This document shows positions 54,713 to 63,129 of a DNA stretch of 64,000 nt, piece after piece. The stretch lies in assembly GCA_963797765.1 (NCBI GenBank), contig CAWCQU010000004.1, forward strand, positions 1-64,000, read 5' to 3'. How positions within the stretch are numbered: position 1 is the first letter of the stretch; the number at the start of each line of letters is the position of its first letter. The notes beneath the pieces are model-generated. The model worked only from the letters and a program-made list of their open reading frames with translations, was not told the origin of the DNA and did no database searches. Made by a program: the position numbers and the translations under genes. This DNA comes from JBGPTK01 sp963797765 (GTDB taxonomy: Bacteria > Acidobacteriota > Terriglobia > Acidiferrales > UBA7541).

Positions 54713-57230
54713 TTACCTCTTCACGCGTTCGACGCGCACTCGCGCGGTGGATTCAAGTCCACCGGTGGCGCTGTCCGTGTATTTCATGGAACCTGTCAGC
54801 AGCCGGTTAAAATGCGTTCCTCCCGTTTTCAACTTCTTGTTGGTCACAACGCTCCTTGTGATGGCATTGCTCACTCCGAAAACCTGAGGGTGGATACCCT
54901 CCACGACTTGAACTCCTCCCTCGATACTTCCCGCCGGCGAACTGAGGCGAATTTGGTCACCCGTCTTGAATCCTAGTTTGCGGGCCGTGGCGGAATTAAT
55001 CAGGATTCCTCCGTGGACTGGATCTTTCTCGCTCACTTCCGAAAGCCACGGCAGGACCATGGTGTCGGCGAAGGTGTGCAAACTTTCCTTGAAGGTAATG
55101 GCAAAATATTCGTAACCCGCCTTGCCGTCCTCGATCACCTGCGAGTTCTTCCAGAAGGGAAGCGGCTGGTAGTTATCGAGCGGCCAGTCTTTCAATCCCA
55201 CCTCGGAAAATTTTTGCCTCATCTCGTCGCCAGTGCGCTTGATGAATTCGAAATAGAATGGAATTCTCAAATTGCCGTATGGCATATAGGTTTCCTCGGG
55301 TGTGCGGTAGCGCACCGCGTGCCCGTGCTCCTTGAACCAATCAAGTCCCCGCTCTTCCCCGTAGATGCTGCGGGCGTAGTCGTCCCAAAACTCGTCTACG
55401 TTGTAGCGCTTCTCCGGATCGAGCAGATATTTTGGTTTAGCCGTAAATCCGCAGACTATATTCAAGAGATCATTCCAGTCGTCACGAAAGCCCAACCGCT
55501 CCGATAGTTCAGTCAGGATTTCGTAAGCGTCCCGAGTATCGCCGAGCGGCTTGACCACTGGCTGGCGCAATGAGTGTCCGGTGACGGCAGGGGGCTCGAG
55601 GCAATTGAGCAGCGTGGATTCCAGGAACGTCTGGTCCGGCAGGAAGACATCGGCCCACTGCGTGGATTCAGTTTCCTGAATTTCGATGGCAACCACGAAC
55701 TTCATCCGCCGGAAGATTTCCTCGATCTTGTCGGTCTCCGGCATGTTCCACCACGGATTGGAGTGATAGATCAGCATGGCCTCCGGGCTGTAATTCAAAC
55801 CGAAGTGTTCCGGATTCAGCAGCGTTTCGGCATTGAGCTGTCCGGCGTCAAAACCGATGGGAAACCACTCGATCAGGTGAGTGGAATCCGGCGGGTACTT
55901 GAAGGCCGGCGCAGGATGAAGTTGGTGCGGCTCGGGCTTCAGCATGCCGTCCTCGCCAGGGCTGACGAAGAAACCGCGGTGATCGAGAGGCACGCCGAGA
56001 TGCCCCCCGGGAACGTCGATGTTTCCCACCAGCATGTTGAAGAGTTTGAAGGTCATGTTGTCGAACAATCCGTTCCCGTGGGATTGGGAGCCGCGGTAGT
56101 AATTAAGAGCCGCAGGACGATACGGATAGGTCTTGCCCGCGATCTCGATGGTGGCGCCAATCTCCGCGGCTTCCACAAACTCCTTCGCAATTTTCCGGAT
56201 GGTCGAGGCCGGTACCGTGGTGATTTCCGCCATTTTCTCGGGTGTGCTTTCCAGCAGGATGTCTTTCCACACCTGGAAACCGGTGCGGAGCTTTATGCCG
56301 TCATTGGAATAAGTTCCATCCAGCGCCATGGATTCGCAGGGAACCTCATCCCAGGCACGAGGGGCGTTTGCGCGCAAATCCCAAACCTGGGCTTTGCCGC
56401 CCGCATCCCGCAGGAAATCGCCATCTTGCTTCACCAGATACGGTGCGTTGGTGCGGTCGCGCAGGAATTCGCGGTCGTAGCGACCCAGTTCGTGGACAAG
56501 CACATGCGCCATGCCGAGTACGAAGGCACGATCCGTCCCGGGAAGGATCGGAATCCATTCGTCCGCTTTGGCTGATGCAATCGAGCAACGCGGATCAAGC
56601 GACACAACTTTCATTCCGCGCATGCGCGCATCGGCCATGCGCTTGGCGCTTCCGGAAAGATGCAGGTGGGAGGAGAATCCGTCGCCGGAGCCGATCTGAA
56701 TCCAGTAGTTGCAATACTCGTAGTCGTTGATGGCGGCAAAGGAGCCATCTACGCTCCCGTTCACGGGATGATAGGAACCGCCGCAGTAATTTCCGAGCGA
56801 AGTAAAAAAATTCGGAGAGCCGAAAACGGCGGGCCAGCCCCAGAAGAGGATTCGCTGGAAGTCGCCCAAAGCACAGAGCAGTTTGCGCGGATCGTCGTTG
56901 CGCACTTTACCCAGTTCACGCGCCACGATCTCGTAGGCTTCATCCCAACTGATCCGCACCCATCCCGGATCTTCATGCGAAACCCTTCTTCGGGTTGGTG
57001 CGCTTCATGGGATGGAGCACGCGAGTGGAGTCGTAGAGGCGTGCCAGGCCGGCGTTGCCTTTCGGGCAGAGCTTGCCCATGTTGTCGGGGTTGGTGGGAT
57101 CGCCTTCGATTTTGAGCGCCACCCCATTTTCAACATACACTTTGATTCCGCAGCCGTGCAGGCACATGCCGCAGGTGCTCGGAATCCAACGACCCTGGCT
57201 CGTGGTCACTGCACTTGTTGTTGCCATCAT
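54713..57230 (-). pseudogene. Molybdopterin/tungstopterin oxidoreductase large subunit (PadB-like?), one frameshift
   Basis: About 839 residues. The N-terminus MATTSAVTTSQGRWIPSTCG has no Tat signal, and the Fe-S binding Cys are at 19, 22, 26 and 54 (CX2CX3CX27C). The cofactor domain follows (SVDGSFAAINDYEYCNYWIQ, GSQSHGNGLFDNMTFKLFNM). The frame changes near 56973-56980: KKGF must join HEDPGWVRISWDE, needing one base removed. With the NrfD and four-cluster Fe-S genes it forms a complex iron-sulfur molybdoenzyme. The lack of export, the predicted mass near 93 kDa and the aromatic context fit a phenylacetyl-CoA:acceptor oxidoreductase (PadB), but other substrates are possible. Confidence 0.75.
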
Positions 57231-57238
57231 CGCTCTCC

Positions 57239-57712
57239 TTACTTCGTTGACGGAATCACTTCAGGCGTATCGTCTGACTTTGGAATCTGCTCATGGATGG
57301 ACCTGCGCATGCGCGCCAGGTCCGCTACGGTGGTGCGTTCCAGATGATCTACAAACTGTTTCCGGATCGTGGCCCAAATGGGGTGCAACAAACATCCGCC
57401 GGGATTCCCGCAAGGATGATCTTCCATAATGCAATCGTTCATTTGCGATCCGTCGATCGCCTGCACAATTGCCAGCAAGCGGATCTGCTCTGGCGGCACA
57501 ACCAATTCGTATCCCCCGCCGGTCCCTCGCAAGGAGCGCAGCATGCGGCATCGGCACAACGGCAGTAACACCTTTCCCAAAAACGACAGTGGAATATTTT
57601 CTCGATCGCAAATCTCGCGGCTGCTTACCAGCCGGCCTGCGGGCTGTTCCGCGAGATGGACCACGGCTCGGATTGCGTAAGAGCAGGGCCTCGATAAAAT
57701 GTTGTTTGACAT
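57239..57712 (-). CDS. Rrf2-family Fe-S cluster-type regulator
   Basis: The 157-residue protein has an N-terminal winged helix (SRPCSYAIRAVVHLAEQP and SLRGTGGGYELVVPPEQI) and three cysteines at 94, 101 and 107 (CX6CX5C). That spacing is close to the cluster ligands of IscR/NsrR, so it likely senses redox, oxygen, nitric oxide or iron. It lies nine bases before the molybdoenzyme gene on the same strand and is divergent from the PAS-LuxR gene. It is likely the local regulator of the molybdoenzyme operon. Confidence 0.85.
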   Translation of the reverse strand: MSNNILSRPCSYAIRAVVHLAEQPAGRLVSSREICDRENIPLSFLGKVLLPLCRCRMLRSLRGTGGGYELVVPPEQIRLLAIVQAIDGSQMNDCIMEDHPCGNPGGCLLHPIWATIRKQFVDHLERTTVADLARMRRSIHEQIPKSDDTPEVIPSTK

Positions 57713-57816
57713 GACTAAGAGAGTTCCATATCTTGATGTCGTTATTCTCCTCGCCCCGCGTACTGCCGCAATCGTCTTATTGACCTAGCCTCTGGGGCGT
57801 TTGTCACGGATTGCCA

Positions 57817-58470
57817 ATGCTGGAACAAGAGCTCTTCACGCTGCTGGAAGGCACGGCCGACGCCGCGTTCAGTGTGGATGAGCAGGGCGTCATCCGGTCG
57901 TGGAATCGCGCCGCGGAAAAATTGTTTGGCTATCCTTCCGCCAAGGTGCTTGACCATCCCTGTGCCGATCTGTTTCAAGGCCGGGGCCCGCTGGGCAACA
58001 CTGTTTGTTGTGAGGATTGTTCAGTGCTCGAATGCGCGCATACGAAGCGCGAGGTTTCCGATTACGATCTGGAGGTGAAAGCAAGCGGCGGGCAACGCCT
58101 GTGGGTGAATGTGTCCATCCTGGTTTTCTTCGACGGCCGGACCAAGCGCCGGCTGGTGGTGCATCTGGCTCGCGACATCACCCGCCGGAGGAAAAAAGAA
58201 GAGCTGGCTCAACAAGTTCTCGGAGCCGCACGGCAACTCGCCGTACTCTCCGATGAGGGCGTGCTCTCTGCGCCGGTTTCACCCCTCACTGATCAGGAGC
58301 AGCGCGTGCTCTCGCTGCTCGCGGAAGGAAAAAGCCCATCTGATGTGGCGCGAGCGCTGCATATTACTGCACGGACTTTGCGCAATCACATCCACAACGC
58401 CGGCAAGAAGCTGGGGACTCGCAGCCGCCTTGAAACCGTCATCCATGCCAGCCGGCAGAAGCTGATCTGA
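57817..58470 (+). CDS. PAS-domain LuxR-type regulator with Cys cluster
   Basis: The 217-residue protein has a PAS domain (residues 1-130: AFSVDEQGVIRSWNRAAEKL) with an unusual cysteine cluster at 49, 64, 65, 68 and 73 (HPCADLF, NTVCCEDCSVLECAH), then a LuxR-type helix-turn-helix at about 155-212 (LTDQEQRVLSLLAEGKSPSD). It may sense oxygen or redox through an iron-sulfur cluster or disulfide. An in-frame TTG at 57811 is an alternative start. It is divergent from the Rrf2 gene, so both may control the intervening 100-base promoter. Confidence 0.75.
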   Translation: MLEQELFTLLEGTADAAFSVDEQGVIRSWNRAAEKLFGYPSAKVLDHPCADLFQGRGPLGNTVCCEDCSVLECAHTKREVSDYDLEVKASGGQRLWVNVSILVFFDGRTKRRLVVHLARDITRRRKKEELAQQVLGAARQLAVLSDEGVLSAPVSPLTDQEQRVLSLLAEGKSPSDVARALHITARTLRNHIHNAGKKLGTRSRLETVIHASRQKLI

Positions 58471-58522
58471 AATCCATTTGAAAACAAATGTAGAATGGCG
58501 GCAAAGGGCTGGGGTAAACGAC

Positions 58523-58846
58523 ATGAAATCTAAACTTCCATCATCCATACAAAATCTGCGGAAGTCTTACCCCGCCGTCTGGAAACATTTTGAACAACTG
58601 GGAGAAGCGTGTCATGAAGCAGGTCCACTTGACGAGCGAACGCGGCGCATCGCGAAAGTGGCCATCGCCGCGGGCGCCCAGACGGAGGGCGGTCTCCATT
58701 CCGCGGTACGAACTGCCCTGGCCGCCGGAGTCTCAGCAGAGGAGATCCGGCACGCAATCCTGCTTACATTGACGACCATTGGCTTCCCCCGGGCCATGGC
58801 GGCGCTGAGTTGGGCCGAGGATGTCTTGAGGCGCCGGGCTCGCTGA
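58523..58846 (+). CDS. Carboxymuconolactone decarboxylase-like protein without CxxC
   Basis: The 107-residue protein has the CMD/AhpD fold pattern (LDERTRRIAKVAIAAGAQTE and GGLHSAVRTALAAGVSAEEI). The CxxC pair usual in AhpD-type members is replaced (GAQTEGGLHSAV), so a peroxidatic role is unlikely; it may be a non-redox CMD homologue acting on an aromatic breakdown product. It follows the PAS regulator by 52 bases, suggesting co-regulation. Confidence 0.7.
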   Translation: MKSKLPSSIQNLRKSYPAVWKHFEQLGEACHEAGPLDERTRRIAKVAIAAGAQTEGGLHSAVRTALAAGVSAEEIRHAILLTLTTIGFPRAMAALSWAEDVLRRRAR

Positions 58847-59071
58847 GATCGCCGTTCGGCCCTTCGGCGATCGAAAGATGCTCTTCCCAAGCCAGAACAA
58901 TACAACACGAGCTCTAGCCTGCTGGATAGGTTTTTAAGCGAATACCTATTGCTATGTTTATGTGATTCAAATTTTCAGAGAAACAGATCGAGGCCCCTCA
59001 AAGCTGCCTTCCTTAGTTGAGCCGATGTTCTCCCAGGAAAGGTCAGAGCAAGATACGTTAGTCACGAAGGA

Positions 59072-60691
59072 TCAGAAGCGCTGGAGAAATTCGAGATAGA
59101 CGAAATGCAAAATGGGATGCGCTCCACTCTGGGGATAAATGGCCGCTTCAACGGAGCCACCGCGGACGGCGCCGGCATAGAGGGTCAATGTAGTGTTTCG
59201 CTCAAGCTGATAATCGAAACTACCATCAAAGAAAGTTCCCATGTCCGAATGGCCGTTGCTCGGGCGACCCGTATAGCCGAACGTTCCGGCTTGATAGGCG
59301 CCACCTCCGAGATACCAGAGATCGTGCGAGTTGCTCAAGCGCAGCCAGTGAACGTCCGTGCGAACAGAGAGTCTGGAAAAAGGCTTCAAGAGCAATTCTA
59401 CGAAGACATTCTGATTGTTCATGAGATTGAAGAAGGGAGCGCGCGCATAAATGCGAGGCGTGGGAAGAACCTGGAAGAAGGTGGTGTGCGTGTTGTCATT
59501 GGGATTGCCGTCACCGGAACTGCGGAAGTAACCGGCGCGGACCCAGGGCTGCATCGGTGCGTCAAATTTATGTCCGGCTTCGGCAGCGATGGCGCCGGCC
59601 CGGTGACTCTGTACTCCCCAGGTTCCAACCTGCGCGGCTCCCCAGAACAGAAGATCGGTCTTGGCTGAACCGGAGCCTAGAGCAGCAATGTAGTGTCCTC
59701 CGAGAGTGGTGATGCGGATGTTTTGCTGATCGGCGGCTCGAACAGACTGTGGACGATTGTCCGTTTTCAAGATGGGCCGGCCATCATGATAGTGGAGGAC
59801 AAAGAACCGGGCCTCGGCAGGAGCGCGCTTGGAGGAAAATTGCCGTGTGAAGGCCCCATAGTAGAGGTCGGCTTCGAGTTCGTAAAGACTGCGAAGTTGG
59901 TATGCGCCTTCGACCGGGCGAGCGGCAAAAAAGGTGAAATTGTTCAGCTTGGATGTTCGATCAAAATGAATACCGTCGAATGCGCGGCCGATGTGAGAAA
60001 AACCGAAGGGACCAATCAGCCGCTGCTGAATACGGTCGTTTTTCAAGGTCGCAAGAGTTGAGTCCGCGGGTTTGACCTCAGCACCATCTGAGAATTCAAA
60101 CCGGCCGAAGCGAAGACTGCTCGGGTTGTCTCCGAATATGTGTTTGAGCCGAACGTATCCCTGCCTGAAGACCGCACTACCATCTTGATTGTGATTGGCT
60201 GCGTAGTAGGTTGCGCCGAGACCGAGTTGCCCCTGAGGTGCAGGCAGGATTGCCTGAGTGGGCAAGTTGATCAGCCAGGGCGAGAGCCCCTCGATCAGCC
60301 AGTCGAATCTCTCTCGCTTCTGGCTCACGGAAAGCCGCAGAAGGAAAGCGCCGAACGTGTAGTCGCTTTGACCTGGGGGAGAATCAAACCAACTCCAATT
60401 TTCCATGCGACCGCGCAGGCTACCGGAGATTGTGAGGCCACCGACATTCAAAGATTGTGATTTGGGGTCTGGGGATAGAGAGGGCTTGGACTGCGAATCA
60501 TTAGCTTTCTGTCCGTTCTCGGCTGAAGCAACTGTTGCGACGGCAGTTGTTTCTTGGGAGTAAGCGGGAATTGCGAAAATTATTAGAACGATCCCGCAGC
60601 CAATTAAGAGAAGCCATCGAGACGCGCCGGCTACCCGTGTCCTGGTTGGTAGAGCGGGATAGCTGCCGAAAGCGGATTTACGAAAGTTCAT
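59072..60691 (-). CDS. Outer-membrane beta-barrel porin (alginate export-like family)
   Basis: The 539-residue protein has a long signal peptide region (WLLLIGCGIVLIIFAIPAYS), a beta-strand-rich body (LTISGSLRGRMENWSWFDSP, DYTFGAFLLRLSVSQKRERF) and a C-terminal aromatic residue (EFLQRF) typical of outer-membrane barrels. The layout resembles the alginate export family. Its start overlaps the TorD-like stop (ATGA), linking it to the dehydrogenase operon and suggesting it imports that enzyme's substrate or releases its product. Confidence 0.75.
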   Translation of the reverse strand: MNFRKSAFGSYPALPTRTRVAGASRWLLLIGCGIVLIIFAIPAYSQETTAVATVASAENGQKANDSQSKPSLSPDPKSQSLNVGGLTISGSLRGRMENWSWFDSPPGQSDYTFGAFLLRLSVSQKRERFDWLIEGLSPWLINLPTQAILPAPQGQLGLGATYYAANHNQDGSAVFRQGYVRLKHIFGDNPSSLRFGRFEFSDGAEVKPADSTLATLKNDRIQQRLIGPFGFSHIGRAFDGIHFDRTSKLNNFTFFAARPVEGAYQLRSLYELEADLYYGAFTRQFSSKRAPAEARFFVLHYHDGRPILKTDNRPQSVRAADQQNIRITTLGGHYIAALGSGSAKTDLLFWGAAQVGTWGVQSHRAGAIAAEAGHKFDAPMQPWVRAGYFRSSGDGNPNDNTHTTFFQVLPTPRIYARAPFFNLMNNQNVFVELLLKPFSRLSVRTDVHWLRLSNSHDLWYLGGGAYQAGTFGYTGRPSNGHSDMGTFFDGSFDYQLERNTTLTLYAGAVRGGSVEAAIYPQSGAHPILHFVYLEFLQRF

Positions 60692-61335
60692 GATGGATCA
60701 CTTGCTCTCAGCAAGACGGATTCTTGTTTCAAATAGGCTGTAAGCGAGCGAAGCAAAACCGGAAAGAGAGGTGCATCCCTTTTGTCGAGTTTCTCTTGTG
60801 CAACAGGAAGCCAGTTCAGCAAGTGCCGAGCTATGAAGTCGCGTTCCAGACAACGAAGAGTCTCCGCTTTGTTTGAATCGTTCGCCTGTTCCCGCAGATA
60901 GCGAGCAGCAGCCAGGAACTCCAACTGAGTCACCAGATGATCGGAGGGAAAGACGGACCCTGAAGGCCGGAGACCTAGCACATCGTAGAAATTCACGCAT
61001 TCGAGAACAATTTCCTGCGGGACCTGGCGGTGAGAATTAGCAGATTCCTGCAATGGGACAGGCGCCTGCGGAACTCCGACCTCGAACAGCGCGATGTAAG
61101 CCGATTCGTACGCTGTGTAATCGGAAAATCGCCCTAAGGCCGCGGCTGAAAGAATCGCCTCTTGGTGCTGGCCAAGCTTCTTCACTAGTGCGCGAAATTC
61201 CTTTCCGGAAAGCCAAGCGAATCGTTCTGCGGACGGGTGACTGAAAGCATTGGCAAAGACTCGATAGAGATCGAGTTCGGAATGGAGAAGAGAAACTTTT
61301 TCGCGGCGGTCCGGTCTCAAAATGGTCGTGGTCAT
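60688..61335 (-). CDS. TorD-like maturation chaperone of the dehydrogenase
   Basis: The 215-residue all-helical protein of the TorD/DmsD/NarJ family has FRALVKKLGQHQEAILSAAA and PSGSVFPSDHLVTQLEFLAA, a family signature. These chaperones insert cofactor into, and proofread the Tat export of, the molybdenum subunit. It corresponds to the fourth gene (ebdD) of ethylbenzene dehydrogenase operons. It starts four bases after the gamma-subunit gene. Confidence 0.85.
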   Translation of the reverse strand: MTTTILRPDRREKVSLLHSELDLYRVFANAFSHPSAERFAWLSGKEFRALVKKLGQHQEAILSAAALGRFSDYTAYESAYIALFEVGVPQAPVPLQESANSHRQVPQEIVLECVNFYDVLGLRPSGSVFPSDHLVTQLEFLAAARYLREQANDSNKAETLRCLERDFIARHLLNWLPVAQEKLDKRDAPLFPVLLRSLTAYLKQESVLLRASDPS

Positions 61336-61339
61336 AGCG

Positions 61340-62113
61340 CTACTCCAGTTTTAGCCAGGTGGTGAAGTACTTGCGGCCGTCGCGATCCTGCTGGCTGCCA
61401 TTCCAAATTGCGAAAGCGAGGGGCATGCCTTCCGGCACGTCACCCAACTCCATCGAGAGGTGCCAGGCGCTGTCGCGATAGACCGCCTGCGCCGGAAATG
61501 TTTCACCGGTTCGTTTTGTGGTGCCGCGGCCTTCAGCCTGCATGCGAGCGGCGCCCCGCGCAGCGTTCCAAAAGTAAATGGTGACTGGAGCACCGGCATC
61601 ACCCATCTGCAAGGAAGGCCAAACTTGATTTTCTGGCAGGCGGGCTGGATGCATCACCGCTGCGGAATCGAAGAAACGGTCTGTAGCTTCCGTGAGTTCC
61701 TTGTGGGGACGGCCTTCAGTGGGGGCCGCAGGAAGCTTGGCGATTGGCGCGGCGTCCTCGGTGGGATCATGCCAGATCATCTCGACCAAAAGCTTGCCTT
61801 CGGCCCGCGCCAGGCGAATATCCACAAACGAAATTTCCGGCTCCGACGGCGCCTCGGTGTCGTAGAGCCGTGGCGTTCGATTCAGGGCGACCCGCTGCGA
61901 TGGCAGTTTGCTCCAATCCGGTGACATGGGATCGAGAAGTGCTTCCGCGCGCACGGATGAGGTTGTCGCCTGCACGGACATTCCCGGTTGTTCGGAAGGC
62001 GCAGCCTTCAGGGATTTCTGTTGAGCAGCGAGATCAGAATAATTTGCGAAAATGAAAAGCAAGCTGGCCAGGAAAATGAAGAGTGAATTGAGAAGGGCTT
62101 TCATTGGAATCAT
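61340..62113 (-). CDS. Heme-b gamma subunit of type II DMSO-reductase-family dehydrogenase
   Basis: The 257-residue protein has a Sec-like signal (LLNSLFIFLASLLFIFANYS) and the ethylbenzene dehydrogenase-type heme-binding domain. VDIRLARAEGKLLVEMIW, then APVTIYFWNAARG and LAFAIWNGSQQDRDGRKYFT are characteristic, with Met and Lys likely as heme ligands in this family. It passes electrons from the Fe-S subunit to a periplasmic acceptor. It overlaps the beta-subunit stop by four bases. The start could be 62113 or 62104. Confidence 0.85.
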   Translation of the reverse strand: MIPMKALLNSLFIFLASLLFIFANYSDLAAQQKSLKAAPSEQPGMSVQATTSSVRAEALLDPMSPDWSKLPSQRVALNRTPRLYDTEAPSEPEISFVDIRLARAEGKLLVEMIWHDPTEDAAPIAKLPAAPTEGRPHKELTEATDRFFDSAAVMHPARLPENQVWPSLQMGDAGAPVTIYFWNAARGAARMQAEGRGTTKRTGETFPAQAVYRDSAWHLSMELGDVPEGMPLAFAIWNGSQQDRDGRKYFTTWLKLE

Positions 62114-63120
62114 CCGATCCTGGTTTGAATTTGGACGAATTGCGGCCGAATCTGATATCTCGTTTCAGCATCACGCCCGATCAAGAGCTGAAGAAGCTCA
62201 CTCGATACGCCGCTCTGCGCCCCGGTGAATTCGACCTCGAGGCGCACTATGACATCCCGAACCGACGGCCCGAAAAGAAAGACCAGATAGTCGAGGGGAA
62301 GCCGAGGGTCTTCCAAGATGCTTTTGCCGTAATTTGTGCGCTTGGGAGGGTTGAATGGCGGCAGATAGAAAACATTTGGCTCCGTGCCTTTCTCCGGAAA
62401 GAGAGGCAAGGCTACTTTGTAAACATGAACGAGCTTGTGAACCGCAGAATTCGTGTCGTCGAGGAGACCGACAAACCGCAGGCGGCCAGGACATTGTGCG
62501 GCGCAGGCGTTGACTTCCCCTTTCTCGAGCCGCGGGTAGCAGAAAATGCACTTTTCGGATTTTCCAGTGATTTCATTGAAGTAGATTTTTTTGTACGGGC
62601 ACGCGGCGATGCAGTAGCGATAGCCCTCGCATCGCTCCTGGTCAAGTACGACAATGCCATCTTCCTCGCGCTTGTAGATGGCTTGGCGTGGGCATGCGGC
62701 AAGGCAGGCAGGATTCGTGCAATGATTGCAAATGCGCGGCAGATAAAAGTAAAAATTGTCCTCACCGTTTAGCGCGCCAACGTCTTCATCCCAATTGGGC
62801 CCGGAGACGGGGTCGGGAGAAGCCATCACGGGCTTCTTCTTCCCTTCGAAGAGCCGCTGTTCGTAATCGAATTCCCACGGAGCGCCATAATCCTCCAAAG
62901 TGGGCTGGCGGCTGGGCTGCAATTGACCATCCTTCCATCCGCCACCGATTTGATCCCATTGCTTCGGATAGCCCATTCCGGGGCGAGTTTCGACGTTATT
63001 CCAATACATGTGCTGAGTGCCGTCACGATCGGTCCAGAGCTTTTTGCAAGCGATCGTGCAAGTCTGGCAGCCCAGGCATTTGTTCAGGTCCATGACCATT
63101 GCGTATTGGTGGCGTGACAT
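62110..63120 (-). CDS. Fe-S beta subunit of type II DMSO-reductase-family dehydrogenase (EbdB-like)
   Basis: The 336-residue protein starts MSRHQYAMVMDLNKCLGCQT and has four Cys motifs for [4Fe-4S]/[3Fe-4S] clusters: CLGCQTCTIACKKLW, CNHCTNPACLAACP, CEGYRYCIAACPYKK and CIFCYPRL with NACAAQCPGR. The YRYC form of the third motif is as in EbdB and related beta subunits. It lies between the alpha and gamma genes; no own signal is present, so it is carried to the periplasm with the alpha subunit. Confidence 0.9.
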   Translation of the reverse strand: MSRHQYAMVMDLNKCLGCQTCTIACKKLWTDRDGTQHMYWNNVETRPGMGYPKQWDQIGGGWKDGQLQPSRQPTLEDYGAPWEFDYEQRLFEGKKKPVMASPDPVSGPNWDEDVGALNGEDNFYFYLPRICNHCTNPACLAACPRQAIYKREEDGIVVLDQERCEGYRYCIAACPYKKIYFNEITGKSEKCIFCYPRLEKGEVNACAAQCPGRLRFVGLLDDTNSAVHKLVHVYKVALPLFPEKGTEPNVFYLPPFNPPKRTNYGKSILEDPRLPLDYLVFLFGPSVRDVIVRLEVEFTGAQSGVSSELLQLLIGRDAETRYQIRPQFVQIQTRIG

Positions 63121-63129
63121 GTCTGCCCC

